Below, one piece after another: positions 1 through 8,522 of a DNA stretch of 64,000 nt. The first letter of the stretch is position 1. The number at the start of each line of letters is the position of its first letter. The notes below the pieces were generated by a model, which had not been told where the DNA came from, ran no database searches, and saw only the letters and a program-made list of their open reading frames with translations. The DNA comes from RHKX01 sp963784885 (GTDB lineage Bacteria > Actinomycetota > Thermoleophilia > Solirubrobacterales > 70-9): the NCBI GenBank assembly GCA_963784885.1, contig CAWATA010000004.1, forward strand, positions 124,001 through 188,000, given 5' to 3'. A program made the translations under genes and the position numbers.

Positions 1-107
1 GCCGGCGACATCTGCCGGCTTGCGTGCGAAGCACGCGGCGCCGGGCTCTTCCTCGGCCTCGCGACTCCCGACCTCGCCGGATGCAATCCCGGTAGGCTCG
101 CGGCCCG

Positions 108-1091
108 ATGGGGCTCCGCGAGTCGATAGCCAGGACGCGCAACCGGCTCGGCCGGTGGCGACCCGTCGTCGCCGCCGGGCAGATGCTGCACCCCCAGCAG
201 TTGCGGCCGACCCGGAAGCGGTACCGGGAGCTCGGCATGCGCGGCCCCTGGTTCGGCCTGGTCAGCCACTCGGAGGTCGCCGGCCGCGGCGAGGGGGTCG
301 CCCGCCTCGACCGCCCTGACGGCATCGCCGAGCTCGAGGCGGATCCCCGGTTCGGAGACCTCGATGCGGACCTGCAGCAGGGTCTGCGGGCATGGCCCGA
401 GACCGGCTACCTCGTCGCCGAGGGGTTCTTCGATCGCGAGGCCGTGGCCGCCGCGAACGAGGAGATCGACCGGCTCGCGGCCGCCGGGACGATCCACCAG
501 CACCACCTCGACCCGCGCTTCATGAACGTCCATCACGAGTCCGGCGCCGTCAGACGGCTCGCCGCCGATCCCCGGGCGCTCGAGCTGATGGAGCTGATCC
601 TCGGCCGCAGCGCGGGGCTCTTCCAGACGATCTACTTCCGGCAGGGCAGCCAGCAGGAGGCGCACTCAGACGCGTTTCACATGATGACCGAGCCTCCCGG
701 CTTCCTGGTCGGGATGTGGGTGGCGCTCGAGGACATCGACGAGGGCAGCGGCCCCGTTTTCTACGTGCCCGGAAGCCATCGGTTCCCGTACGTGATGACC
801 GAGGATCTCGGCGTCCCGGACCCGCCACCGCTTCAGATCGCCGACAAGGGGGACGCCTACGTGCGACGGATGCGTGAGCTCGTCGCCGCCGCGGAAGGCG
901 GGCCGGAGAAGTTCACCGCTTCGGCGGGCGACGTCCTGTTCTGGCACCACAACCTGACCCACGGCGGATCGGCCGTCACCCGCCCGGGGGCGACGCGCCG
1001 GAGCCTGGTCGGTCACTACTTCGCCCGAGACGTCCTCTGCTACCACGAGGTCACCGAACGCGCCGCCCTCATGCCCGCCGGGTTCGAGTAG
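108..1091 (+). CDS. Phytanoyl-CoA dioxygenase (PhyH) family protein
   Basis: A 327-residue Fe(II)/2-oxoglutarate-dependent oxygenase of the PhyH type. The middle of the protein carries the HxD iron motif in QEAHSDAFHMM, and the third ligand is in the HNLTHGGS stretch. An arginine (GATRRSL) follows about ten residues later, where the family binds 2-oxoglutarate. Members hydroxylate acyl-CoAs, amino acids or small metabolites; the substrate cannot be told here. The ATG start has a weak GGTAGG upstream. The CysO-like gene follows after 31 bases on the same strand and may be co-transcribed. No signal peptide, so probably cytoplasmic. Confidence 0.8.
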   Translation: MGLRESIARTRNRLGRWRPVVAAGQMLHPQQLRPTRKRYRELGMRGPWFGLVSHSEVAGRGEGVARLDRPDGIAELEADPRFGDLDADLQQGLRAWPETGYLVAEGFFDREAVAAANEEIDRLAAAGTIHQHHLDPRFMNVHHESGAVRRLAADPRALELMELILGRSAGLFQTIYFRQGSQQEAHSDAFHMMTEPPGFLVGMWVALEDIDEGSGPVFYVPGSHRFPYVMTEDLGVPDPPPLQIADKGDAYVRRMRELVAAAEGGPEKFTASAGDVLFWHHNLTHGGSAVTRPGATRRSLVGHYFARDVLCYHEVTERAALMPAGFE

Positions 1092-1122
1092 GCCGGGGAT
1101 ACGGATCTGTAGGGTTCCCGCG

Positions 1123-1401
1123 ATGCCGAAGGTGAAGATCCCCCCGGTGCTCCGCGCCCAGACGGGCGGCGAGTCCGTCGTCGACGTCGAGGGTGATGAC
1201 GTCGGCTCCGTGTTGCGGAATCTCGCTGACGCCAATCCCGGCGTCAGCGGTCAGCTGTTCGACGATGCGGGTGAGCTGAACCGCTACGTCAACGTCTATC
1301 TGAACGACGAGGACGTGCGGCTGCTCGATGGTCTCGGCACGCCGGTCTCGGGCTCCGACACCGTCGTGATCCTGCCGGCGATGGCCGGCGGCACCGCCTG
1401 A
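1123..1401 (+). CDS. cysO: CysO-type sulfur carrier protein (MoaD/ThiS fold) with residues after the GG
   Basis: A 92-residue beta-grasp (ubiquitin-like) protein. The patterns VKIPPVLRAQTGG, RYVNVYLNDEDVR and VVILPAMAGG match mycobacterial CysO closely in order and spacing. CysO carries sulfide as a C-terminal thiocarboxylate to the cysteine synthase CysM. The functional C-terminus should be Gly-Gly; here Gly89-Gly90 are followed by Thr-Ala, so two residues would have to be removed before adenylation. The partner genes cysM and mec lie about 10 kb downstream on the same strand. The family call rests on remembered CysO sequence; a generic MoaD/ThiS protein is the alternative. Confidence 0.85.
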   Translation: MPKVKIPPVLRAQTGGESVVDVEGDDVGSVLRNLADANPGVSGQLFDDAGELNRYVNVYLNDEDVRLLDGLGTPVSGSDTVVILPAMAGGTA

Positions 1402-1404
1402 GCC

Positions 1405-2508
1405 TCAGGGCGTCCCGCCGGTCAGCTCCGTGTAGGCCTCCCAGGCCGGCTTCGTGTCGCGATCGGCGTCGACGAGACCCGCAGTCGCGCACCACCCGCA
1501 CTCGCCGACGGCGGAATCGACCGAGTCGTGCCACGTGTACCAGACGACTCCGTCGAGGTTGAGCTCCTCGCGGGACCCGCTCAGCTTCCCGAACGTGGAG
1601 CCGAGCAGCTCGGCCTGCTCCTCGGGCGTCTTGGCGAGATCGTTCCCGCTCTTCGGGTTCGCGCCCCAGCCGATCTCGGTGGCCCACAGGGGCGCGTCGC
1701 TGCCGGTCGCGTCGACCGCCTTGCGGGTCTTCTCGACCTGATCGATGACCGCGTTCTCGTCGGGACCGTACGGATGGACGCCGACGATGTCGATCGCGCC
1801 GTCGACGCCGTCGACGCCGTAGAGGGCGTCGAGGAAGTCGTAGGAGACGATCGCGCCGTCCGACTGCGGGGTCGCGAACATCCCGGCGCTCATCACCTTC
1901 GCCTGCGGGTCGGCCTTGCCGATGATCTTGGCCGAGCGCTTGATCAGATCGCCGTACGCCGCCGGATCGGGCGTCGGGGACCAGAAGGTCGACGAGTTCG
2001 GCTCGTTCCAGATCTCCCACTCGCTGACCGGCCGCGGGTCGGCGTCGCCGTTCGTCTCGGCGAACGCCGGCCAGTAGTCGCCCTCGCTCCCGTAGCGCGC
2101 GACCGCCGCGGCGAGGAAGTCGGCCCAGGCATCGAACGTCTCCTCGTCGTTGGTGGGCGCCGCCGTCGCCTCCGAGGCGTAGGCGGCCGGGGTTCCGTAG
2201 ACGGTCACGAGCGGGTCGAGCCCGGCGAGCGCGAGCTGGCTCAGCACCTGGTCGCTGCTCTGCCAGTTGTAGACGCCCTTCTCGCCCTCGATCGCCGACC
2301 ACTGGAGCACGACGCGCACGGTTCCGAGCCCGCCGGTCCGCATGCGCTCGTAATCGGTCGGGTTCTGCAGCCCCTCGGGCGCGACGCCGTAGAACGGGTC
2401 GGCAGCGACGCCGGAGGGCTCATCGCCGCCGCCGCAGCCGGCGAGGGCGATCGCCCAGATGGCGGCCAGGGCGGCGAACGCCGCCGGGAGCTTCGCGAGG
2501 CTGCTCAA
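1405..2508 (-). CDS. GH39/PslG-like secreted glycoside hydrolase lipoprotein
   Basis: A 367-residue lipoprotein: an N-terminal hydrophobic helix ends in the lipobox LAGC (Cys25). The mature part is a TIM-barrel glycosidase of the GH39/PslG-like kind, with the acid/base Glu169 in EIWNEPNSS and the nucleophile Glu278 in WATEIGWG. Such enzymes trim cell-surface polysaccharide. The start is TTG and overlaps the TGA of the preceding frame-shifted gene (TTGA), which suggests translational coupling. It lies divergently beside exopolysaccharide genes, and a paralogue lies at the other end of that block at 7324-8481. The 3' end meets the cysO gene convergently with a 3-base gap. Confidence 0.8.
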   Translation of the reverse strand: MSSLAKLPAAFAALAAIWAIALAGCGGGDEPSGVAADPFYGVAPEGLQNPTDYERMRTGGLGTVRVVLQWSAIEGEKGVYNWQSSDQVLSQLALAGLDPLVTVYGTPAAYASEATAAPTNDEETFDAWADFLAAAVARYGSEGDYWPAFAETNGDADPRPVSEWEIWNEPNSSTFWSPTPDPAAYGDLIKRSAKIIGKADPQAKVMSAGMFATPQSDGAIVSYDFLDALYGVDGVDGAIDIVGVHPYGPDENAVIDQVEKTRKAVDATGSDAPLWATEIGWGANPKSGNDLAKTPEEQAELLGSTFGKLSGSREELNLDGVVWYTWHDSVDSAVGECGWCATAGLVDADRDTKPAWEAYTELTGGTP

Positions 2509-2868
2509 CGGGAGGCGTGCGGAGTCGGGCTGCGGCGCGTGACGGTCAGGACGGCGAGCGCGGCGAGGGCGAGGAGCCCGGCGACGAAGACGGCCGGGAG
2601 CCCGGCGAGGGCGTCGCCGAGCGCGGCGAGCGGGGTGGCCGGTGGGTCCTGCTCGCCGACGACGCCGCGCTGGACGTCGTCAGCGGGGGTCCGCTCAGGC
2701 GGCGGCGGCTCCGGCGACGGGGCCGCTGTCAGTCTGGCGAACTCCCGGGATCTCGAGCACGTACTCGTCGCTGGCGGGCACGGCGGCGGTTGCGGCGGCG
2801 GGGGCCGCGGCGAGCGCCGCTACGATCGCGATCGCAAGCCAGGCCTCCCGTAGGGTCGGGCGAATCAT
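2505..2868 (-). pseudogene. Small secreted, membrane-anchored protein gene interrupted by a frameshift
   Basis: On the minus strand an ATG at 2868 opens a frame with a clear signal peptide (LAIAIVAALAAAPAAATA) and then DEYVLEIPGVRQ. It stops at 2695, directly after a run of GCC codons. One base over, the frame continues without a stop through PEPPPPERTP, a hydrophobic helix (LPAVFVAGLLALAALAVL) and a basic tail. It ends in TGA at 2505-2507, which overlaps the TTG start of the next gene. The two halves together read like one type I membrane protein of about 120 residues. A one-base indel in the GCC tract, a sequencing error, or a programmed shift would all explain it. No function recognised. 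Confidence 0.6.
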
Positions 2869-2883
2869 CGACGCCAGACCATA

Positions 2884-4821
2884 GTGAAAGCCTCGCATGC
2901 AATCGCCGGAAGACTCCCGGAGCTCGCTCCCGGAGCAACCGTCGCGATCGTCGTCGTCGCGCTGTCGCTGGAGAGCGGTGGCTACGGCGCCAGTGCACTC
3001 GGTATCGCCGCCGCGATCACCTGGATCGCGGTCCTGGCGACGGTGCTCGGCCCGGCCCGCGATCGGGCGCTGAGCCGGCCGTTCCTCGTCGCCGCCGCGG
3101 CGCTCGCGTTGCTCGCCGTCTTCGCCGCGTTCTCGCTCGCCTGGTCGCTCGACCGCGGCGCCGGCTTCGAGGACGTCGTCCGCCTCTCCGGCTATCTCGG
3201 TGCCTTCCTGCTGGCCGGCCTTCTGATCCGGCCCGGCCGGGGACGGTCGGTCCTCCTCGGCCTCGCGGCCGGGCTCGTGGCGGTGAGTGGGCTCGCGCTC
3301 GCTTCCCGGCTCGCCGGCCTCGGCGCTGGGGACACCGAGCTGGTCGCGTCGATGGGGTCCTCGGGGGGCCGGCTCAGCTACCCGGTGGGTTACTGGAACG
3401 CCCTCGGCTCGATGGCGGCGATGGCGGTGCCGCTGCTGATCTGGTTCGCCGCCGCGTCCCGGGGGCGGGCCACCGCCGCCGCGCTCGCGGCGATGCCGAT
3501 CGTGATCCTCGCCGCCTACATGACTTCTTCGCGGGGAGCGCTGATCGCGCTCGCGATCGGGGCGGCGGTCGCGATCGCCGGGGCGCAATCTCGCGGCAGG
3601 GCGCTTGCGAGCCTCGTCGTCGCCGCGATCGCGAGTGCTCCGGCCGTCGTCGCCGCGACGGCGGGCACCGGCATCCTCGACGCGCCGCTTTCGACCCCGG
3701 GCGGGGCCGAGCTCGCGGTCGGCCTGGCGCTGCTCGCCGGCGTCGCCGGCGTTGCGGTCGGCGGCCCCGCCATCGTCTCGCATGCCGCGCGGATCACGGT
3801 CCCCGGGCTACGGATGCGGCACGTACTCGCAGCCACCCTCGCAGCCCTCGTCGCGGTCATCCTCCTCGCCGGTCCGGGCCGGATCGCCGGCGACTTCGCG
3901 GCCACGTCCGGGCGTGAGGCGAGCCTCGGCTCGGGGGAGCTGTCGGTGACGGGCTCGGGTCGGGCCCAGTTCTGGTCGACGGCGCTCGACGCGTTCGCCG
4001 ACGACCCGCTCCGCGGCATCGGCGCCGGGAGCTACAGCCTCTACTGGAACCGCTTCGGGAGTCTCGAGACTCCGGTGCGGAACGCCCACTCCGAGCCGCT
4101 CGAGCTGCTCGCCGAGCTCGGTATTGCCGGCCTGGCGGGGTTCCTGCTGTTCTTCGCCGTCGTCGGGGCAACCGGAATATCGCTTGCGCGCGGACGCCTC
4201 GCGCCGGTCTTCGGCGCTGCCGTCGGGCTGATCGCCACCGGCCTCGTCGGTGTGCTGATCGACTGGACATGGTCGGTGCCGGCGACGGCCGTCCCGATCC
4301 TCGTCACGGCGGCGATCTGCGTCAACGGCGCCCTTCTCTCGCCGGGCCAGCGTGAGCCGGTTTCGCCGCTGGGGGGCAGGATCCGGGTCCCGGCGCCGGC
4401 CGTCGCCGCGATCGCGGTCGCCTTCGCGATCCCGGCGATCTGGTCGGCGGGCGTGCTCGCCACGTTCGGCAACCGGATGGGAGCCTCCGGCGACGCCCTC
4501 GCCTCGGGCCGGCTCTCCGAGGCCGCGGCGGCGGCGCGATCGGCCGCCGCGATCGAACCGTGGAGCTCCGAGCCCTGGCTGCGACTGGCGACGATCGAGC
4601 AGGCCGCGGGCAACATCGAGGCCGCCCGCCTCGACTCGCTCAGGGCCATCGAGCTGACGCCGGATGACTTCCGGCCATGGCTGCTGGCGTCGGAAATCGA
4701 GGGGGCTCTCGGCAGGCCCAGGATCCTGGCGGCCTATGCCAGCCGGGGCCTGATACTCGCGCCCCTCGTGATCCCGCGAGCGATCATCGAGCCGGATCCC
4801 GGGTTCGGTTCCGGGTCGTGA
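2884..4821 (+). CDS. O-antigen ligase/Wzy-type membrane protein with C-terminal TPR region
   Basis: A 645-residue protein with about twelve hydrophobic helices. A large loop ends in the Wzy_C-type motif NAHSEPLELLAELGIAGL (about residues 400-418), typical of O-antigen ligases and polymerases. Residues 540 to 630 form two or three TPR-like helix pairs (ALASGRLSEAAAAARSA, AAGNIEAARLDSLRAIEL), seen in Gram-positive relatives. Likely role: polymerising or ligating exopolysaccharide units outside the membrane. The GTG start lies 15 bases from the divergent start at 2868, leaving little room for a ribosome site, so the true start may be further in. A sugar transferase and a GT2 gene follow. Confidence 0.78.
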   Translation: MKASHAIAGRLPELAPGATVAIVVVALSLESGGYGASALGIAAAITWIAVLATVLGPARDRALSRPFLVAAAALALLAVFAAFSLAWSLDRGAGFEDVVRLSGYLGAFLLAGLLIRPGRGRSVLLGLAAGLVAVSGLALASRLAGLGAGDTELVASMGSSGGRLSYPVGYWNALGSMAAMAVPLLIWFAAASRGRATAAALAAMPIVILAAYMTSSRGALIALAIGAAVAIAGAQSRGRALASLVVAAIASAPAVVAATAGTGILDAPLSTPGGAELAVGLALLAGVAGVAVGGPAIVSHAARITVPGLRMRHVLAATLAALVAVILLAGPGRIAGDFAATSGREASLGSGELSVTGSGRAQFWSTALDAFADDPLRGIGAGSYSLYWNRFGSLETPVRNAHSEPLELLAELGIAGLAGFLLFFAVVGATGISLARGRLAPVFGAAVGLIATGLVGVLIDWTWSVPATAVPILVTAAICVNGALLSPGQREPVSPLGGRIRVPAPAVAAIAVAFAIPAIWSAGVLATFGNRMGASGDALASGRLSEAAAAARSAAAIEPWSSEPWLRLATIEQAAGNIEAARLDSLRAIELTPDDFRPWLLASEIEGALGRPRILAAYASRGLILAPLVIPRAIIEPDPGFGSGS

Positions 4822-4900
4822 TATCCGGACCACGGGTCTATGCTCTGCATGAATGCAGGCACAACGTCGATCGGGCGTCTCGTGGGGATGGGGCTCCTAG

Positions 4901-6346
4901 ATGCCGAATCTCGCAGGTAGGGAGGCCGTCGCCGAGGGCTCGGCGGATGCGCGCGACGACGCAGCGCCGGTGGTCGCTGCGCTGCAGGCGCCGGTTGTGC
5001 GCCGGGGACGCTGGTGGCGAGACGCGCGCCGCCGCCGCCTGCTGGCGCTTGCGGATCTCTGCGCGGCATCGATAGCGACCCTGATCGCGACCGTGCCGTC
5101 CACCGGCACGGCCTGGGCGTTCCTGTTCCTGCCGCTTTGGCCCCTCACCGCGAAGCTGTTCGGCCTCTACGACCGCGATCACCGCGCCCTTCGCCACCTC
5201 ACCGCCGACGAGGTACCCGCGATCCTCGCCTGGGCGACGCTGTCGACCGCCCTCATCGTCGTCCTGCTCTCGCTGACTCCCGTCGGTCTCGTCCAGTGGG
5301 GGACGGCGGTGGCCCTGTTCCTCGTCGCCGCAGTCGCCGCGATCGGCTTCCGGTCGCTGGCGCGGTGGCTCTGGTGGAGCTGGACACCGCCGGAGCTCGT
5401 CGGCCTGGTCGGCGACGGGCCCGTCCTCGCCTCGTTGCAGCGCAAGTTCCACCTCTTCAAGGAGATGCACCTCGAACTCGCCGCCGTCCGGGAGATCGGT
5501 GAGCTCGGAAGCGGTCGTGAGCGCGAGGACGAACTCGTCGCCCTGACCGAGCGCGTCGACCGGATCGTCGTCGCCGCGACCGGCGTGGAAGCCGACCTGA
5601 TCGGCTATCTCAAGGACCTCTGCCGCAGCCGCCAGGTGAAGATCAGCGTCGTCTCGCCGCTGCGCGGCAAGGCGCTGCCCTCGGAGCGGTTCGTCCAGCT
5701 GGCCGACCTGCCGATCCTCGAATACAACACCTGGGATCCCTCGCGCTCGACGTTGTTCATCCGGCGGATGTTCGACATCGCCGCATCCGCGATCGGCTTG
5801 TTGCTGTTTGCGCCGTTCGCGATCGTCATCGCGATCGCGATCAGGCTCGACAGCCCCGGTCCGGTGCTCTTCTCGCAGATTCGCGCCGGCCTCGACGGCC
5901 GCCCGTTCCGGATGTACAAGCTGCGGACGATGGCCGTCGATGCCGAGGCTACCCTCGACAGCCTCGTCGACATCGACGAGCTCGACGAGCCCGTCTTCAA
6001 GCTCCGCGACGACCCCCGGGTGACCCGGGTCGGCGGGTTCCTGCGCCGCTTCAGCCTCGACGAGGTGCCCCAGCTCGTGAACGTGTTCGTCGGCGAGATG
6101 AGCATCGTCGGCCCTCGTCCCGAGCAGGTCGAGCTCGTCGAGCGCTACACCGACGCCGAACGGATCCGGCTCAGCGTCAAGCCCGGAGTCACCGGGCCGA
6201 TGCAGGTCTTCGGCCGCGGCGAGCTCACCCTGTCGGAGCGGCTCGCCGTCGAGATCCAGTACATCGAGAACCCGTCGCTGGGTCAGGATCTGCGGATCCT
6301 CATCCACACGCTTCCCGCGGTCATCCGCGGTACCGGCGCGTTCTGA
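4901..6346 (+). CDS. Exopolysaccharide polyprenyl glycosylphosphotransferase (initiating sugar transferase)
   Basis: A 481-residue WcaJ/WbaP-type enzyme that moves a sugar-1-phosphate from a nucleotide sugar onto undecaprenyl phosphate to begin each polysaccharide unit. The N-terminal half has four hydrophobic segments and a Rossmann-like region. The C-terminal catalytic domain starts with a reentrant helix (about residue 290) and shows PVLFSQIRAGLDGRPFRMYK, LRTM, GPRPEQVE and KPGVTGPMQV, all family signatures. The start follows a G-rich stretch (GGGGATGGGG). It is the second gene of the polysaccharide block; the GT2 gene follows 7 bases after its stop. Confidence 0.88.
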   Translation: MPNLAGREAVAEGSADARDDAAPVVAALQAPVVRRGRWWRDARRRRLLALADLCAASIATLIATVPSTGTAWAFLFLPLWPLTAKLFGLYDRDHRALRHLTADEVPAILAWATLSTALIVVLLSLTPVGLVQWGTAVALFLVAAVAAIGFRSLARWLWWSWTPPELVGLVGDGPVLASLQRKFHLFKEMHLELAAVREIGELGSGREREDELVALTERVDRIVVAATGVEADLIGYLKDLCRSRQVKISVVSPLRGKALPSERFVQLADLPILEYNTWDPSRSTLFIRRMFDIAASAIGLLLFAPFAIVIAIAIRLDSPGPVLFSQIRAGLDGRPFRMYKLRTMAVDAEATLDSLVDIDELDEPVFKLRDDPRVTRVGGFLRRFSLDEVPQLVNVFVGEMSIVGPRPEQVELVERYTDAERIRLSVKPGVTGPMQVFGRGELTLSERLAVEIQYIENPSLGQDLRILIHTLPAVIRGTGAF

Positions 6347-6353
6347 GCTCCGG

Positions 6354-7319
6354 TTGACCGCCGCGACGGTCATCGTCCCGTCCCAATCCCCGGCCGGGGG
6401 CCGCCTCGACCGCCTGCTCGGGTCGCTGGCGGCGCAGACGGTCGAGCACGAGACGATCGTGATCGACAACGATTCGCCCGGGCGGGCGGTGAGCGCCGCA
6501 TGCGCCGCCTACGACTTCGCCGAGGCCGTGCCGCTCGATCGCAACGCCGGCTTCTCGATGCCGATGAACCTCGGTGCGAGGAGGGCGAGCACGGACACGC
6601 TGGTCCTGCTCAACGACGATTGCGTCTGCGACCCCGCATTCGTCGAGCGGCTGATCGCTCCGCTCGATCCCGCCACGGGCGTCGTGATGACGTCCGGGGT
6701 CCTCCGCGACTGGCGGCATCCGGACCTGATCGACAGCGCCGGCATGGAGCTCGACGGGACCCTGCTCGTCTACGACTACCTGAACGGAGAGCCGCTCTCG
6801 GCGCTCGCGCGCGCCGCCGATCCGATCGGGCCCTCGCCGAAGGCGGCCGCCTTCGACCGCGACGCGTTCCTCGCCGTCGGCGGCTTCGACGAGCGGCTCT
6901 TCGCCTACTGGGAGGACGTCGACCTCGCTCTGAAGCTGCTGGAGGCCGGTGGCGTCTGCAGGCTCGCGGCGGATGCCCTGGGGGTCCACGAGCACTCGGC
7001 GACGCTCGGGTCGGGCTCCCGCGGCAAGAACTACCTGACCGGCTTCGGACGCGGCTACGTGCTCCGCAAGTGGGGGGTTCTGACCCCCTCGCGACTCCCG
7101 GCGGTCGTCGCCCGCGACCTCGTCATCCTCGGGGGCCAGGCGGTCGTCGATCGCACGATCAGCGGCCTCGGCGGGCGGATCCGCGGCTGGCGAGCGGCAC
7201 GCCACACACACCCCTATCCGGCTGCGATCGCCGCCCGCGGTGGGGCGTCGCCTTATCTGCGCAACCTCCAGCGGCGGCTCCAGCGCCGCCGCAAGCTGTC
7301 GGCTCCCGGTCCCGGCTGA
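6354..7319 (+). CDS. Family 2 glycosyltransferase (rhamnosyltransferase-like)
   Basis: A 321-residue GT-A fold enzyme. It has the N-terminal strand ATVIVPSQSP, the sugar-nucleotide region VIDNDSPG, NAGFSMPMNLG, and the metal-binding LLNDDC where family members have DxD. GFDERLFAYWEDVDL supplies the usual ED base. It resembles WbbL-type rhamnosyltransferases; the actual sugar is unknown. The start appears to be TTG, 7 bases after the sugar transferase stop, so the two are very likely one transcript. It would extend the lipid-linked unit made by the preceding enzyme. Confidence 0.82.
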   Translation: MTAATVIVPSQSPAGGRLDRLLGSLAAQTVEHETIVIDNDSPGRAVSAACAAYDFAEAVPLDRNAGFSMPMNLGARRASTDTLVLLNDDCVCDPAFVERLIAPLDPATGVVMTSGVLRDWRHPDLIDSAGMELDGTLLVYDYLNGEPLSALARAADPIGPSPKAAAFDRDAFLAVGGFDERLFAYWEDVDLALKLLEAGGVCRLAADALGVHEHSATLGSGSRGKNYLTGFGRGYVLRKWGVLTPSRLPAVVARDLVILGGQAVVDRTISGLGGRIRGWRAARHTHPYPAAIAARGGASPYLRNLQRRLQRRRKLSAPGPG

Positions 7320-7323
7320 GCGG

Positions 7324-8481
7324 CTAGCGGCGGGCGATCGCCGCGAACTCGCCGAGCAGCGGCTTCGGGCTGCCGTCCTCGGTGAGCAAGCCCGCGGTGC
7401 TGCACCAGGAGCAGGCGGTGTCGGGCCCGTCCTTCCACTGGTACCAGACCGCCTTGTCGATCTTCAGCTTCCGTCGCTCCTCCAGCATCATCCGGAACGA
7501 GTCGCGCAGCTTCTTGCGCTGCTTGGAGGCGGGAACGATCAGCGGATTGGAGCTGTCGCCCGCGCCCCAGCCGATCTCGGTCACCGAGATCGGCGTCTTC
7601 TTGAGCTTCGCCTTGTCGAGGACGGCCCGGGTCAGCTTGATCTGCCTCTTCACGTCCTTGACGGCCCCCGTGTAGGGGTGGATGGCGATCGCGTCAGCGG
7701 CCTCGGCGGCCGGCTTCGACCGGAGCATCTTCTTCAGGAAGACGTCGCCGTCCATGGCGCGGCGGTTGACGGGCTGGGAGATGACGCCGGCGGTGACGAC
7801 GTTCGCGCCGGGGTCGGCGGCGCGCAGCACCTTCGCCGATATCGACAGCAGCTTGCCGTACTTCTTCGGGTTCGGCTTCGCCCAGTTGTTGAACGAGTTC
7901 GGCTCGTTCCAGACCTGCCAGTCCTCGATCGGGTGGAAGGGCAGCGAGGGGTTGTCAGCCCAGAAATTGCCCTCGGCCCGTTCGTCGGGCCCGTATCGGT
8001 TCACGAGCTCCTTCAGGTAGTCCTTCCACGCAGCGGTCGCGGCGGTCGAGTCGAGGGGCGTCGACCCGCGCTCGATCTTGCCCGGGGTGCCGAGCAGCAC
8101 CGGAAGCACGTCGATTCCCCGCTCCGCCGCGTTCGCGACGATCGTGTCGAACGTGGTCCAGTCGTAGGCGATCGGCCCGTCGGGAAGCGGGGACATCTGG
8201 TTGACCTGGTGGAAGACGAAGCCGGTCCTGATGAAGCCGACGTCGGCGCCGGCCATGGTCTCGTAGTCCGCGGATCCCGCCGCGAGTGGGTGAACACCGA
8301 AGAACCCCCTCGGGGCCTGGGTGGCTTCGGAGCGGGCGGGCGGGCAGGCCGCTGCGGCCAGCGCCAGCAGCGCGATCATCAGCGCCACACGGCCGCGGGC
8401 CCGGCTCGCCGGCCTCACCCCGGGTGTCGGAGCTACGGGCACGGTCGGGCAAGGGTAGCGAGTCGGCTCTGGTGCCCACAA
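7324..8481 (-). CDS. GH39/PslG-like secreted glycoside hydrolase, paralogue of the gene at 1405-2508
   Basis: A 385-residue glycosidase with acid/base Glu193 in VWNEPNSF and nucleophile Glu302 in SVTEIGWG. It shares the layout of the gene at 1405-2508: WNEPNS, then a YGKL/SAK helix, an IHPYTG strand and TEIGWG. A hydrophobic segment ends in LAAAAC (Cys46), so it is probably a lipoprotein or cleaved secreted protein. The first ATG gives a long proline-rich leader; a GTG at residue 22 would give a more ordinary signal peptide. It converges on the GT2 gene and closes the polysaccharide block. Confidence 0.78.
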   Translation of the reverse strand: MWAPEPTRYPCPTVPVAPTPGVRPASRARGRVALMIALLALAAAACPPARSEATQAPRGFFGVHPLAAGSADYETMAGADVGFIRTGFVFHQVNQMSPLPDGPIAYDWTTFDTIVANAAERGIDVLPVLLGTPGKIERGSTPLDSTAATAAWKDYLKELVNRYGPDERAEGNFWADNPSLPFHPIEDWQVWNEPNSFNNWAKPNPKKYGKLLSISAKVLRAADPGANVVTAGVISQPVNRRAMDGDVFLKKMLRSKPAAEAADAIAIHPYTGAVKDVKRQIKLTRAVLDKAKLKKTPISVTEIGWGAGDSSNPLIVPASKQRKKLRDSFRMMLEERRKLKIDKAVWYQWKDGPDTACSWCSTAGLLTEDGSPKPLLGEFAAIARR

Positions 8482-8522
8482 GGGCCGGGAGGGGAGGCAC
8501 GGGGTGCCCCAGGCGACCCCGC

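Noticed and set aside
1..107. Possible partial gene at the left edge
   Set aside because: Frames run through on both strands but none shows a motif or homologous pattern; too short to call.
1528..2853. Open plus-strand frame of 441 codons opposite the GH39-like gene
   Set aside because: Composition shadow of the minus-strand glycosidase; repetitive Arg/Gly/Val sequence without domains, and the real gene has a lipobox and catalytic motifs.
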